DNA of 64,000 nt. It comes from Daedaleopsis sinensis. Taxonomy: Eukaryota; Basidiomycota; Agaricomycetes; Polyporales; Polyporaceae. The position numbers were made by a program, and so were the translations under genes. The notes under the pieces are model-generated. The model was not told the DNA's origin. It searched no databases and saw only the letters and a program-made list of their open reading frames with translations. This document shows, piece after piece, positions 33,584 to 43,651 of the stretch. The first letter of the stretch is position 1; each line of letters begins with the position of its first letter. The stretch is taken from NCBI GenBank assembly GCA_033807695.1, contig CM066306.1, positions 1,240,001 to 1,304,000 of the forward strand, given 5' to 3'.

Positions 33584-35325
33584 TCACCAAAACCGACTGC
33601 TGTCATTCGATAATCCATTGGCAATCCGCATAGAGACGGCGTTGGATGTGAGCGTCGAGAACTACGCAGATGCAAACATGAGCACCGAGGGTCAGCGGAT
33701 CATCAACAGCAGATGGACGTACCCCGTTCCCGATGAAGACTTGTGCTCGCTGGGCGACCAGCTGGTCGACCGCTTGTGAAACGAACCTCTGCTCCCAGTT
33801 GAGCACCATATCGCGGCTGCTAGCGATGCTATCCCATTCGGCCACTCGGTGCAGAGCGGCTTTAAGGGTGCTGAGAAACGCCGGGCGGCCGTTCGTCATG
33901 ATATACAGCCTGCGGACGCCATGCCCTGCGGGGGTGTTCAGGACCTCCACAACCTTGTGCACGATTTCCTCGACGCTGGGATAGCACCGCTGGCGGTAGT
34001 AATCAAGGTGGACGTCTGTCATATCCGGAAGCTCGTTGTGAGGCGGGACGGTGAACGGATCGGGCAAGTCCGGAAAGGTGTTCACGCTGACGAAGTCTTC
34101 GCCCCACCGAGTAAGGGTCGTGCAATGCTGCTGGTAATCGCCGCGCCGGAGGTGAATGGCCATGAGTCCGGGGATCATCGTGTAGCGCTGCGCGTTGGTT
34201 GTAAACGGTGCTGTGGAGAGAAATGGTTCTAGGGCGTCCTTTGGGAGGAAGAAATGCCGGTTCATGTCAAAGGCAACTTCGACGAGCGTCGACCATCCGA
34301 ATTGTGTGATGATGGGAGAGGCCGCGAGCTCAGGCCAGAGCTTCTCCAAGGACCTACGCACTCCGAATATGCTGCGAGTGAAAGATTGACATTGTAGACT
34401 CAATGTAACAGTGAGAGAACATACGCGTTGTGGGTGTATATCGGTCCGGAGCCCTTGGAGGTCTGGACACATGAGGTATTCAAGTCGCGGAGGGTATCTG
34501 ACCACAATTCCGTAATTGCAGCGGCCGAAGTCCGATTCTCCGAGGGTAATCGCCCATGCACCTCGTTCCTGTCTATCTCATGCTTTGACGGGCAAAGATG
34601 GTCGAAGTAGTCTTTGCTGACGGCTAACGGCGTATTATCTCCACGCGGGAATGGATCACCAACTACGGGGCCTAAGCGTGGTGTGTTAGCGGATCTGTCG
34701 TGCGTGTGGGAAGCAACGATGTACCGACCCCGGATGAGAGCAGAATAGGGTATTTGAGAGGGTATCTTGACCGTGTCGTTGTATTCCGAATACAAAGAGC
34801 CATCATCATTCCATGTAAAGTTTCCCATCACAAACCTGACATGGGCACATCATGAGCTCTAATACATGGGGCGCAAAGTTTAGAGGTAAGCACCTTCTCC
34901 CTGAGCGGTACGCAAGGTAGGCGTTGAGCAGGTGTTCCTGTATTGCATTTCCCCAACCCAATCCTGCGCCATCCATGTTTGGCCCAACGTGCGCGACGCC
35001 AGATACAATTCGACTACGCACCTCTCGTGTGACCCGCTACGAACAAAAACTTCTCATCCTCCGAAGGCGTCTTTCTGTCCCAGTCTTGTTGAGGTAATCG
35101 GAGCTCGGCCTCGTGGTATTCGCTGTAGAGCGGGGGCAATCGTGGAGGGACATCGACGAGTGGGGGCAAGAGAGGAGGCTCCGATTCCGGTCCGTAGCGC
35201 CCAAAGAGATAGAGACAAACGAGGAAGAAAGTGAGGCCGGCCGCAAGGTAGGTATATCGACTTCTAGTCCATGGAGCTCTGTCGGAAACTAAGGGCTTGT
35301 AGTAGGTGGCGAACCTCGGGAGCAT
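33584..35325 (-). CDS. O-fucosyltransferase-like type II membrane glycosyltransferase
   Basis: Six exons: 35325-35022, 34963-34894, 34835-34729, 34671-34425, 34371-33723, 33661-33584; 484 residues. A single N-terminal membrane span (YLAAGLTFFLVCLYLFG, about residues 28-44) after a short cytosolic tail marks a Golgi/ER type II protein. Joined motifs: GLGWGNAIQEHLLNAYLAYR (GDP-sugar site of the fucosyltransferase fold), MAIHLRRGDYQQHC (the HxRRGD-type peptide), and C-terminal VFIGNG joined to FSTLTSN and SSRFW. These order as in the large agaricomycete family related to GDP-fucose protein O-fucosyltransferases. Acceptor unknown. An ATG at 35397 would add 24 residues; 35325 is preferred because it begins the membrane-anchored protein directly. 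Its promoter lies inside the duplicated flank of the neighbouring AsaB-like gene. Confidence 0.85.
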
Positions 35326-35615
35326 GTTAGAGTGTGCGCCGTTCTGGCAGTGGCGAGGGTGCTTGAATTGCCGCCGTCCGAGTCTGGAGGCTGGCACGGC
35401 TTGCCCCTTTTGCGGAGGATCATATTGACGGTACTCATCGCCTCACTCAAAACACTCTGAATTGAGTCTATCTCGAAATCCTGAATATCCAGATTAACCT
35501 CGGCCACAGTACATCCAACTCTTACTAGGCCGCACACAATGACTCGAACCCTGCTGTTGAAGTGTATGCCAGTGTACGTATAAGCTTCGCATTCGCTCTC
35601 GACCCTCGGCATGCC

Positions 35616-36622
35616 CTAGTCGTAGAAAACCAGGAACCTGAGCTCAATTGACTCCCGGTAAGGTGCGTCCTTCGGGGTGGACGGATCCTCGAAAGCGGTA
35701 TGGGGGGTGAAGTTCGCTGTGACCCCGTCGTCCTTCGAGTCGTAGCTGTTTTGAAGCCAAAAATCGCGTCAGCATGGTGCAGCAGTGCGCGAGTCCCAGA
35801 AACGTCCGGGCTCCGAGTCAACGACATACCACTTGATAAGCACCACCTCCTCCGGCTCCATGCCGCGCAAGTACTTCCACTTGTGGTTCGGGTTGTACTT
35901 CACGCCGAACGTATGGCCGTCGAAGTCGGGATACTTGAGCGTCACGGTGACGAGGTCGTTCGCGCGGTCGACGCTGTTGTAGTCGCAGAGCGCGAGCGGC
36001 CACTCGTGCGCGGGGTGCGAGATGGGCCGCCACAGGTTGATGATCTGGAACCGCTTGGAGAGCAGCTTGGGGACGTCCTCCGCGGGGAGGTGACGACGGA
36101 CGCGGGTCACCGCAGCATCCGGGGTCTGGTCTACGTGGACCAGAGCGGCGGGCTGACGGGTCTGGGGTGTGTCGCCCTTCACCCCCGGACGGCGCCGCCG
36201 AATGGCTAGAGAACGCACCGGTACGTTAAGTGGCTGTGTAATGATAAAGTAGATGGAGGTATGTACTCACTGTGGTCGAAGATTACGGCACGAGTAGCCC
36301 CAGTGACCTCCTTGATGAGCTCGATGGACTCGGGGTAGTACTCTTTCTCGACGACGGCGTCATTCTCGAATGTCTTGTGCTGAGCGGGGCGACGAAGGAA
36401 CTGGAAGCCAGCAGTGTCAAGAGACACGGTGTCTTCCTTTCCGCGGAGGTTCTCTACTTGCACTGTGTGCGGGGCTTCGCCCCAGGTGTGCTTAATTTCA
36501 CCGCCGGCACCGGTGGCGGGGTCGGAAGGAGGAGTGATGTAGCTGAACGGCTCAGAGCCGTCCTCTGGGGGACTGAAGTAGTTGAGTGTGGTGGTAACGG
36601 TACTAGGGGTCGACACAGTCAT
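35616..36622 (-). CDS. CmcJ/AsaB-like oxygenase, copy 1
   Basis: Three exons: 36622-36271, 36205-35830, 35745-35616; 285 residues. Begins MTVSTPSTVTTTLNYFSPPE. Joined sequences give RAVIFDHT then IRRRRPGVKGDTPQTRQP, the signature of the CmcJ (7-alpha-cephem-methoxylase P8)/AsaB/GA4-desaturase-like family, then VHVDQTPDAA (putative His-x-Asp metal ligands), RFQIINLWRPI, WPLALCDYNSVD and YNPNHKWKYLRGMEPEEV. The end reads GVTANFTPHTAFEDPSTP and ESIELRFLVFYD. Members act as oxidative tailoring enzymes in fungal secondary metabolism; substrate unknown here. A TATA box (minus strand) lies at 36686-36693. Nearly identical to the gene at 58111-59126. Third-intron ORF extension (WYVVDSEPGRF...) is intronic. 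Confidence 0.9.
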
Positions 36623-36685
36623 GACGTTCTGCGCTGAGTTCTGCAATGCCGAGTCTGGTGGAAGTTATGGCCTATCACCCGCGAT

Positions 36686-36693
36686 ATTATATA
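36686..36693 (-). promoter_or_regulatory. TATA box of AsaB-like copy 1
   Basis: Minus-strand TATATAAT, 64 bp upstream of the start codon; the same octamer sits 62 bp upstream in copy 2. Confidence 0.6.
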
Positions 36694-36931
36694 TCTCGTC
36701 AGATTAAAGTTCTCAAGGTCAGTAAGTAAGTTCCCAATTCCAAATCGCAGTGACAGGAAGTTTCCGAGCACGCAACCTGTCGCAATTGCGCTTACCTGAA
36801 CACGCAGTCACTGTGGGTTCCCCGACACCGGGGAACTTAACGATTGACCGGGGTTAGCAGACCACTCCAAGTACTACTCGGGATATGTAGTGCGAATGTC
36901 TTTGTCACATTGCATAACAACTTCACGCCGA

Positions 36932-39442
36932 CTAGTACAATAGCACGCTCGCTACTTCACCGTGTAAATCCGAAAGCTTGACGAAGTCCGGAGTTCCGAG
37001 ACCTGTGATCTGTCACCAGAGCGCAACGTTTATTCATCTGGGTTCAGAAGAGGTCAAGGATACGTACCGGATCCCACCCTTCAGCTGCCGTGAAGCCCTC
37101 TGTGCCACAACCAGGGTTACTGCCACTTGTGATGTCGTTGAGTGCCCCAGCACCGTACTGGTACAGTAACGGGTTCAAGAACCCCAAGGGTTGACCTCCG
37201 TTCTTGAATATAGCGTCGTTCAAGAGCGCGACGAGACCAGCGACCGTAGGACTCGCGGCGCTCGTGCCCGAGACGGATATCGTCTGGCCAGCCTGTACGA
37301 TTTGGAAGCCCTGCGCCTGGGCAGCGATGTCCGGGAATGCGCGTCCGGTGGCGTTGAATAGTCCTTTGTTCGTGTCACCGAGTCTGTCGAGGTATGCCGT
37401 GACTGCGGCGTCTTGATAAGAGGGACGCGCAAAGATGTTGGAAAACCCGCCGGAAGAGAACCCCGCGGCTACTTCTGGACCGAAGCTTTTCGTTCCGCCG
37501 ACAGAGGTTACGCTGTGTGTGCAAGAATAAGCGAGAGAGCAGCATAGCGTTCGTCACAAAGACTTACTATGGACAAGAGGACGGGAAGGTAGGCACAAAC
37601 TCGGTGCATTCTGTGCTCTGGATGCCTGAGACGCCTCCATCGCCAGATCCGAATAGGATCGTAGTTCCACGAGCGCCAAGTGTGGCGTAAGCTTTGCATA
37701 GATTGCTAGTAGAACGGTTAGCCTAACCTCCGTCAGAAGGCTCGCGATAGCCTTACTTTGCTAACGCCGGAGGGATGTCTTTCTCATTGAAACCAAAGCT
37801 GGTAGTCAGCACGAAAGGAACCTCGTCTTGGGCAATGAGAGTGTTGATGATGTCCAAGAACCCAGCGATGCCGTCCGAATTCTGTGAACCAACGGCTACA
37901 AAGGTAGTATTCACATTGGTGGCGATGCCGACTGTGTACTGGATGTCCAGGGTCTATGGCACGTTAGCGATCATCATCAACACGCCAACGTTGACGAACT
38001 TACCGCTTCGATCGTAGCGGATCCTGCGTTATTCGTCCCACCGTCTATACTCTGTACGCCGAACAAGTCCTGGCCGTCAGTGTTGTTGCTGACATCCGGC
38101 CGGAACTGCGTCAAGAATTTCTGGAGGGTTGGAATCAGTCGTGACCCTTTGACTAACACAATTGCGCGTAACAGACCTGAAGATCTGCGGGATCTGCAGA
38201 CTCCCCGATGAAACTTGCGACAAAGAGATTGCTCTGGCCACTCGACGCAGGCACAGAGGGCACGTTGTAGATGGCCTGTATACACTCGGGGGTAATCTTG
38301 GTCTTGCACGAATCGTCCGGCGTGATCGTCTGGACAGGCGGAGATGTGGACGCCTGTGTGGTAGTGGGAGACCGCACAGTAGACGATGGGGTGGCCGAAG
38401 AGGAGGATGCGCTCGATGAGGTTGTATTGGTTGCTGAGATGGATGAAGACGAGGCTAGTGCCGAAGAGCTGCTGCTAGCCGAAGACAGGGCCACGACTGA
38501 TGTGCCAGTGTTACTAGCCGCTGATGAGGTCGAGACGGAAGACAAGCTCGCACTGGTAGCTGATGACAATGCCGCCGCTGAAGAGCGCACTGATGTGGAA
38601 GGTGATGAAGATGTGACTGCCACAGAAGAGACTGACGATGTCGAAAAACATGGGGAAGTCGAAGCAGCTTTGGTGGTATTTACCACTCGAGACTTGGTTG
38701 AGGGTTTGGCTGCACCTGCGGTTTTGCCGCTCCCTTTGCCTTTCACACGGCCTGAACCCTTCTTGGCTTGACCGCCGACTCGCGGAACAACAAATCTGAG
38801 TCCAGAAGATGAGACCTCGCACAGTTAGATTACGAGCAAGAGCGAACTCACGACGTAACGGGGTAGATGAAATCCAAGTGTCCCTTCACACTCGCGGGGA
38901 CGGAGTATGACATCGTCCGGAGAGCCGTGAAATTCGTCTGCTCGTGCGTGTACTCGTTGAACTGCGTGTCTAGCAGAGCATTTGCTTTCGACACCGAGAC
39001 GCGGATCCCGAGCCAATCACCCGAAGATGACAACGTCTCCGCGGTAACGTTGTTCTTGGATAGCCATGTCTTTACTGCCTGCACACTCGCAGCTTGCGGC
39101 GCAACCAGTGCGTCCACCTATATCATAGGCAGAACTTCAATAAAAACACATTAGAGACTGAGAATAGTTTTCTACTTGGCTCTTCGTCAAGTACTTGCGG
39201 TAGCTCTTGCTGCCGGGTGTGCTGACGTCATACAGAGCTTTCTCCAATCCTACCGAATTGCCTTGGACGAGCGCGATGCGAAGGTCGAGCATCGCATCAG
39301 GATGCGCCTTCGATACGTATTTGAAGCCGTTTGGGACATCCGTACGTCGATCGTGAACGTGGAACTCGTCGTGAATGGTAGGCCGACCCAGGATGAGAGA
39401 GAAGGCGCTGAAGAGGAGCAAACCAGCTGCGAACATCTTCAT
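36932..39442 (-). CDS. Secreted sedolisin (S53 tripeptidyl/endopeptidase)
   Basis: Eight exons: 39442-39176, 39117-38852, 38795-38177, 38120-38004, 37953-37757, 37705-37568, 37512-37068, 37009-36932; 708 residues. Signal peptide MKMFAAGLLLFSAFSLILG. The propeptide carries SKAHPDAMLDLRIALVQGN, DVSTPGSKSYRKYLTK and FNEYTHEQTNFTALRTMSYS. The catalytic set is complete: Glu422 and Asp426 (IEATLDIQY), oxyanion Asp511 (GSGDGGV) and nucleophile Ser619 (SGTSAASP); the calcium-site end is GWDP then ITGLGTPDF. Active at acidic pH outside the cell. Odd feature: between propeptide and catalytic domain (start DDSCKTKITPECIQAIYN) there is a linker of about 130 residues made mostly of Ser, Thr and Ala, probably heavily O-glycosylated; most sedolisins have a short linker here. 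Confidence 0.94.
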
Positions 39443-40313
39443 GGAGCTAAACGGTTATACGGTAGAGACGGAGATGCTGGAGGTGGAGCTCTGCGAAAGA
39501 GTCGTGGGGATCGTTTTGCAGGGATAGCAGGTAATATACGCATGGTGAAGGGATGCTTCGACACCTGATGCTGGGATGTTCTGGCCCTGGCGACAGGCTG
39601 AGCATCTTTCGATGTATGGGCGGACCCAAGGAAAGCCATGGCAGCGCTGGTGCGCAACCATTTGTTGGATGGGTTGATGGGTGAGAGGCGTATACTGTAT
39701 ACTGCGTGGCAATCGCCCCAAGCTTCAGCGAAATAACATGTTTCCGAGTCGTAGTCAGTGCAGAAACCACTGTCATCCACGGCTAGAAACAGGAGCATGT
39801 AGAGAGTCGTCGACTTTACATTGAATGTCAGGATAGAAGCTTGTTCAATAGGTTGTTAGCATCAGTCCCTGGTAGTGAGGACTTGAGATCTGATTGACGC
39901 ACCGTGATAGCATACCGTGTTGGGCGCATCCTGTTCGATTCCTCCTAGCGTATAGGTAGTGCTCATAAGTCGCTACCAATGCTAGGTCCAGTCGTTTTGT
40001 CGAATGCAGATGGCTCTGGGTAACAAGAACATTGATGTTGGTGGCGAGTCAGAAGAAGAAAGACTTCGGCGCCTCACTCTCTGGACCTCCTGTGGCTGTG
40101 CCGCACTGTCTAGATTTATCCTCATGCCAACAGGTCTGCACACCGGTACTACTTGGGAGCCATTGATGTAGTATGTTGTACAAAGTGGGCTCGGGCTGCA
40201 GGTAATAATACACTTTTGAGAGAGAGGGAAAATTAAGCGATAGCGGGAGTATGATGCACGATACGAACTGCATGGAGATCCCACTTTTGCACCGTCAAAC
40301 CTGCGACCTGACC
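39443..40313. other. Intergenic between two minus-strand genes
   Basis: 871 bp with the sedolisin promoter (a minus-strand TATATTA at 39532-39538, 90 bp from the start) and the 3' UTR of the dual-finger regulator. Nothing else recognised. Confidence 0.5.
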
Positions 40314-43252
40314 TCAAGACGTTGACGTCGACGTCGCTGGCCCGGGAGCGTCGGTCGGGAGGAAGAAGCCCATCAGGTGCGTGAACTCGAAGCCCGACTC
40401 CGCCTGCCACGTCTCCGTGCGCGACTTCATGACCTCGTCCCAGAACATCGTCGGCGCCTCCTCCCCGCGCTGCAAGAACTGACGGATGTGCTTCTCCCAC
40501 TTCTTCATCAGGTGGAACTTGGCCTCGTGCGACGTGATATACGCGCCCTCGGGGTCGAACGGCGCCAGGCCCTCCTGGTACGCGACGAGCCCGACCTGGG
40601 TGAGCCAGTAGTACGGGAGCGCGTTGAACAGGTACCGCTGCTGCGACTCGGGCACGTCGCGCGGGCTGTCGGGGGACGAGAGCCAGCTCTGGAGCCAGCA
40701 GTGGAGGAGGATCTGGATGTGGAACACGCGCTCCTTGTCGACGAAGTGCGGGTTCAGCTTCGGCTGCGTGCTGGACGCCGCCGGCTGCTGGAGCGGGAGG
40801 CGGTCGCGCAGGTAGAACTCGAAGAGCTTGCGCATCATCGCGTGGATGATGATGAGGTGCGCGAAGGGGGACACGTAGAACTCGCGCGTCTCGCCCGTCG
40901 GGTTGTCGTGGACCATGTAGAAGTAGAGCGACTTGATGAAGTGCCCGGTGAGGCGGAGCTCGGGATTCCCGTACAACGACGGTGTTTGGAGGACTTCGGC
41001 CCATTCGATAGAGTTTTTTGCGGTCCACAGGGCGTCTTCGCATGGAAGTCCGAGCGTAAAATGCTCGGTGGTGAATGTAGGGGAAAGGTTGAAGAACACT
41101 GAATGGGAGCAGTCATGAAGGTAGCAAACCCACAGTGCCCTATACATCACTTCGTAAGTGACCAACAAACGGCGCTCAAGGTCGCAACGTACCGCTTGGC
41201 ACACTCGTGCCTAACCCAATCCCTCCAGGCCGCCCCTACAGCATCGGGATCGGAGAAGTCAATCTCCTTGTATTTCCACTCGCGAACTTTGTCCACAAAG
41301 CCGTTCATTCGCAACATCTGTGGCTTTCTTGAGCGATCCTCCTTGCGCCTGAATTTGACGACAACGTACCATGACTATCATGCCGTGATATACATTGGAC
41401 TTCGTGCGCTGTGCCGGATCCTTATGGAACATCCCGACCATCTGAATGATACATGTCGCCTGCGTGAGCTGTAAAATTATATCATAGTCTGTTGTGTGCG
41501 ACTGTGGTGTAGGTGAGCACCGATGAAGACTCTCGACGTATGACTGTACGCACTAATTCTGTGATAATCTCGTCTCGAAGCTTGGCCAATGACCAGTTGA
41601 TGTAGTTTGTGGCGTTCTGGGTGCTGTGATACATTGCGCCGGCCGCCTTTGTTGCTTTCACGAGCAAGTGTCCCCTCGTTCCCGATAAGAACGTAGGTAG
41701 ATGAATTATGGGCATGTGATGCGTGAAGGTGGTGAGGAAAGATGCAACTGACCGACACAATATCAGTATGGCCCAAAGCGAACGGCGAGACGTACGTACT
41801 GTATTGATACATTTCGCTAATAGAAGGTACTTCCGGGTACGGGGCCAGAGCTTGCCGGAGGCCGGCCAACTCCGTCTCGGGTATACTGCTATGCGGATCC
41901 ACAGGCGTAGGGTCAAATGGTACAGAATAGAGAGCGAGCTGCGCGGGCATGTCGAAGAACATGTCCATCGTAGCCTGGCTGATGCCGGTGGTTTCGAGGC
42001 GGTCAACAAGGACACTAGTTGGGTCCTGGTGAAAGTGTTGCCCGGGAACAAGCGGATTCTTCTCGAAACTAGACGTGAAGACGTTCGAAAAGAGGCCGTC
42101 GTACATCTCGCTTGAGAATAGCTCCCTATATGCACCTTCCTCAGGCTCGCCGTCCTGTCCAGTTTGCGGTATCAAAGAGGTAGAAGCACTACTGCTCAAG
42201 CTAACAGTCAAAGCGGTTAGGGCATCATTTGACATGGTGCCGTTCGACAGTGTGCCACTGAGGAGGGAGGAGGTCGTGGTGACGGGTCGATCGAGAGAAG
42301 AGGTGTGGGGAGTCAGTGACGTTAGCACAGATAGATCATTGAGGATGTCGGACGAGGAGAAGCTAAGTGTAGCCCCTGTCGTCTGAGCTGTCGAGCTGGA
42401 GGAGGTCTGAGAAGAAGAACCGGCTGCGGGAGGAGAGTCTTGCGAGGATGAGCCTGAAGGGGTAGTAGTCGCCTCCGGAGACGAGGATTCATTGGGGGAA
42501 CTGGTCGAAGCTCCTGAGCCCCCAGCAACGCTGGAAGTCGAGGCGTAGACACACTCCCTGCCGCGAGTCTTGCATTTGGAGCATGGCCGCTGGAGGTCGC
42601 ATTTTACCTTGGATTCCGCACAGCTCTTGCAAGACTTTCGCCGTGTCTTGTTCGCCGACCTGCTTGGAGAAAGGCGTGTTAGCTCGGTAGATGAAAGAAG
42701 CGCCCGAGGCATTATGACCGTTGTTATACAGTGCATATGACCTTCAGCGCAGCTAGACAGTACTCACGAATCACAGCAAGTGCGTTTGTGCCTCGTCAGC
42801 AGATCGCTCCGAGTAAACTGTGCATGACAGCGCTAGATAATGATCGTTCAGCAAAACGACCATGCAACATGTCGCGTTACTGGAAGATGACATACGTCGC
42901 ATTCGTGCGTCCGTTCGTTAGCGTCTGATAGGGAGGGGCGTCAGCGGTGTGACTCTATGCTCCGCAGCGAGCCGGTGCCGATGGACTTACGCGTCTTCAG
43001 ATGCCGGTTCAAGTGCGTCGTCCTCGTAAATTTCGCGGGGCAGAGATGGCACAACTTGGTCTGCGGGAGAGTGGGGATGTTGCCTCTGTGCGCACGCATC
43101 GAGGAAAGCACGCCGTTCTTGTTCTTGGTGCGAACGACTCCTGCGAGTGGTTCGGAGTTCGATGTGGGTTCGGATTGCTGACCTAGGGGCGTCTGCGAGG
43201 AGTTCCCCATTGGGCCGTTCACGGGGGGCAGCGGGAGGGCGTCGGCGGACAT
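40314..43252 (-). CDS. Transcription factor with C2H2 fingers plus Zn2Cys6 cluster
   Basis: Eight exons: 43252-42991, 42924-42896, 42832-42768, 42659-41800, 41747-41521, 41468-41370, 41317-41193, 41139-40314; 830 residues. Finger 1: Cys68/Cys71/His84/His88 (CHLCPAKFTRTTHLNRHLKT + H). Finger 2: Cys96/Cys99/His112/Cys116 (CDRCHAQFTRSDLLTRHKRTC). Zn2Cys6 cluster: Cys129/132/139/145/148/155 (SCKSCAESKVKCDLQRPCSK then CKTRGREC). A long Ser/Thr-rich segment leads to a fungal-specific transcription-factor domain: MYQYIASFLTTFTHHMPIIH, ATCIIQMVGMFHKDP, MLRMNGFVDKVREWKYKEID and CAKRALWVCYLHDCSHSVFF. Two DNA-binding modules in one protein occur in a known fungal subfamily. A 29-nt exon encodes the inter-finger linker. 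Target genes unknown; the flanking sedolisin and GH79 genes are candidates only by proximity. Confidence 0.92.
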
Positions 43253-43651
43253 GGTGGTGGGTTCAGAGCTGGCTGAGAGATGGTCGTCGGCAGTCAAAGG
43301 GTTATATGGCGCTGCAACAGTAGTCAACAAACTTTACTCGCAGTCCTCCAAACGATGACACCGCCACGTGCGTTCGCTTAAAGGGGGCGCCTCCATCACC
43401 GAAGCGGTAAACCTCCTCCGGCTGGAGCGGAATGCCCGCTTTGTACATGAGCGCTGAGCCGCGCGCAAGTACTGTATCTCCTCGACTACGACCCAGTGAT
43501 AAAGTTCATCTCCGAGCGAACAGACTCTGATTCGTTATATGTATGGCTGACATACAAGTCACAGAACTCTCGCGATCCAAGGACGCCCCTCTTCCCCACC
43601 AAACAGACCAGACCAAAGTACCATTAGTCAGTCGCAGGTCAACTCTCAATC
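43253..43651. promoter_or_regulatory. Promoter region of the dual-finger regulator
   Basis: 399 bp between GH79's stop and the regulator's start; must hold the regulator promoter and GH79's 3' UTR. An in-frame TTG-initiated extension exists but the first ATG (43252) is used. Confidence 0.45.

Larger units (their letters stand above)
35412..36792. repeat. Duplicated block, copy 1 (AsaB-like gene plus flanks)
   Basis: Pairs with 57886-59262 in the same orientation. Match starts near TTTGCGGAGGATCA and ends near CTGTCGCAATTG in both copies. The coding part is almost identical; flanks and introns carry small indels. Confidence 0.88.

Noticed and set aside
35535..35600. Minus-strand GGTTCGAGTCATT resembling a tRNA T-arm
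   Set aside because: The upstream sequence does not give D-arm, anticodon arm or acceptor pairing, and the duplicate copy has lost the motif.
36272..36637. Plus-strand frame repeated at 58782-59225
   Set aside because: Its conservation comes from being antisense to exon 1 of the two AsaB-like copies.
40377..41102. 241-codon plus-strand frame
   Set aside because: Exact antisense of the last exon of the dual-finger regulator; charge-rich shadow with no splice logic.
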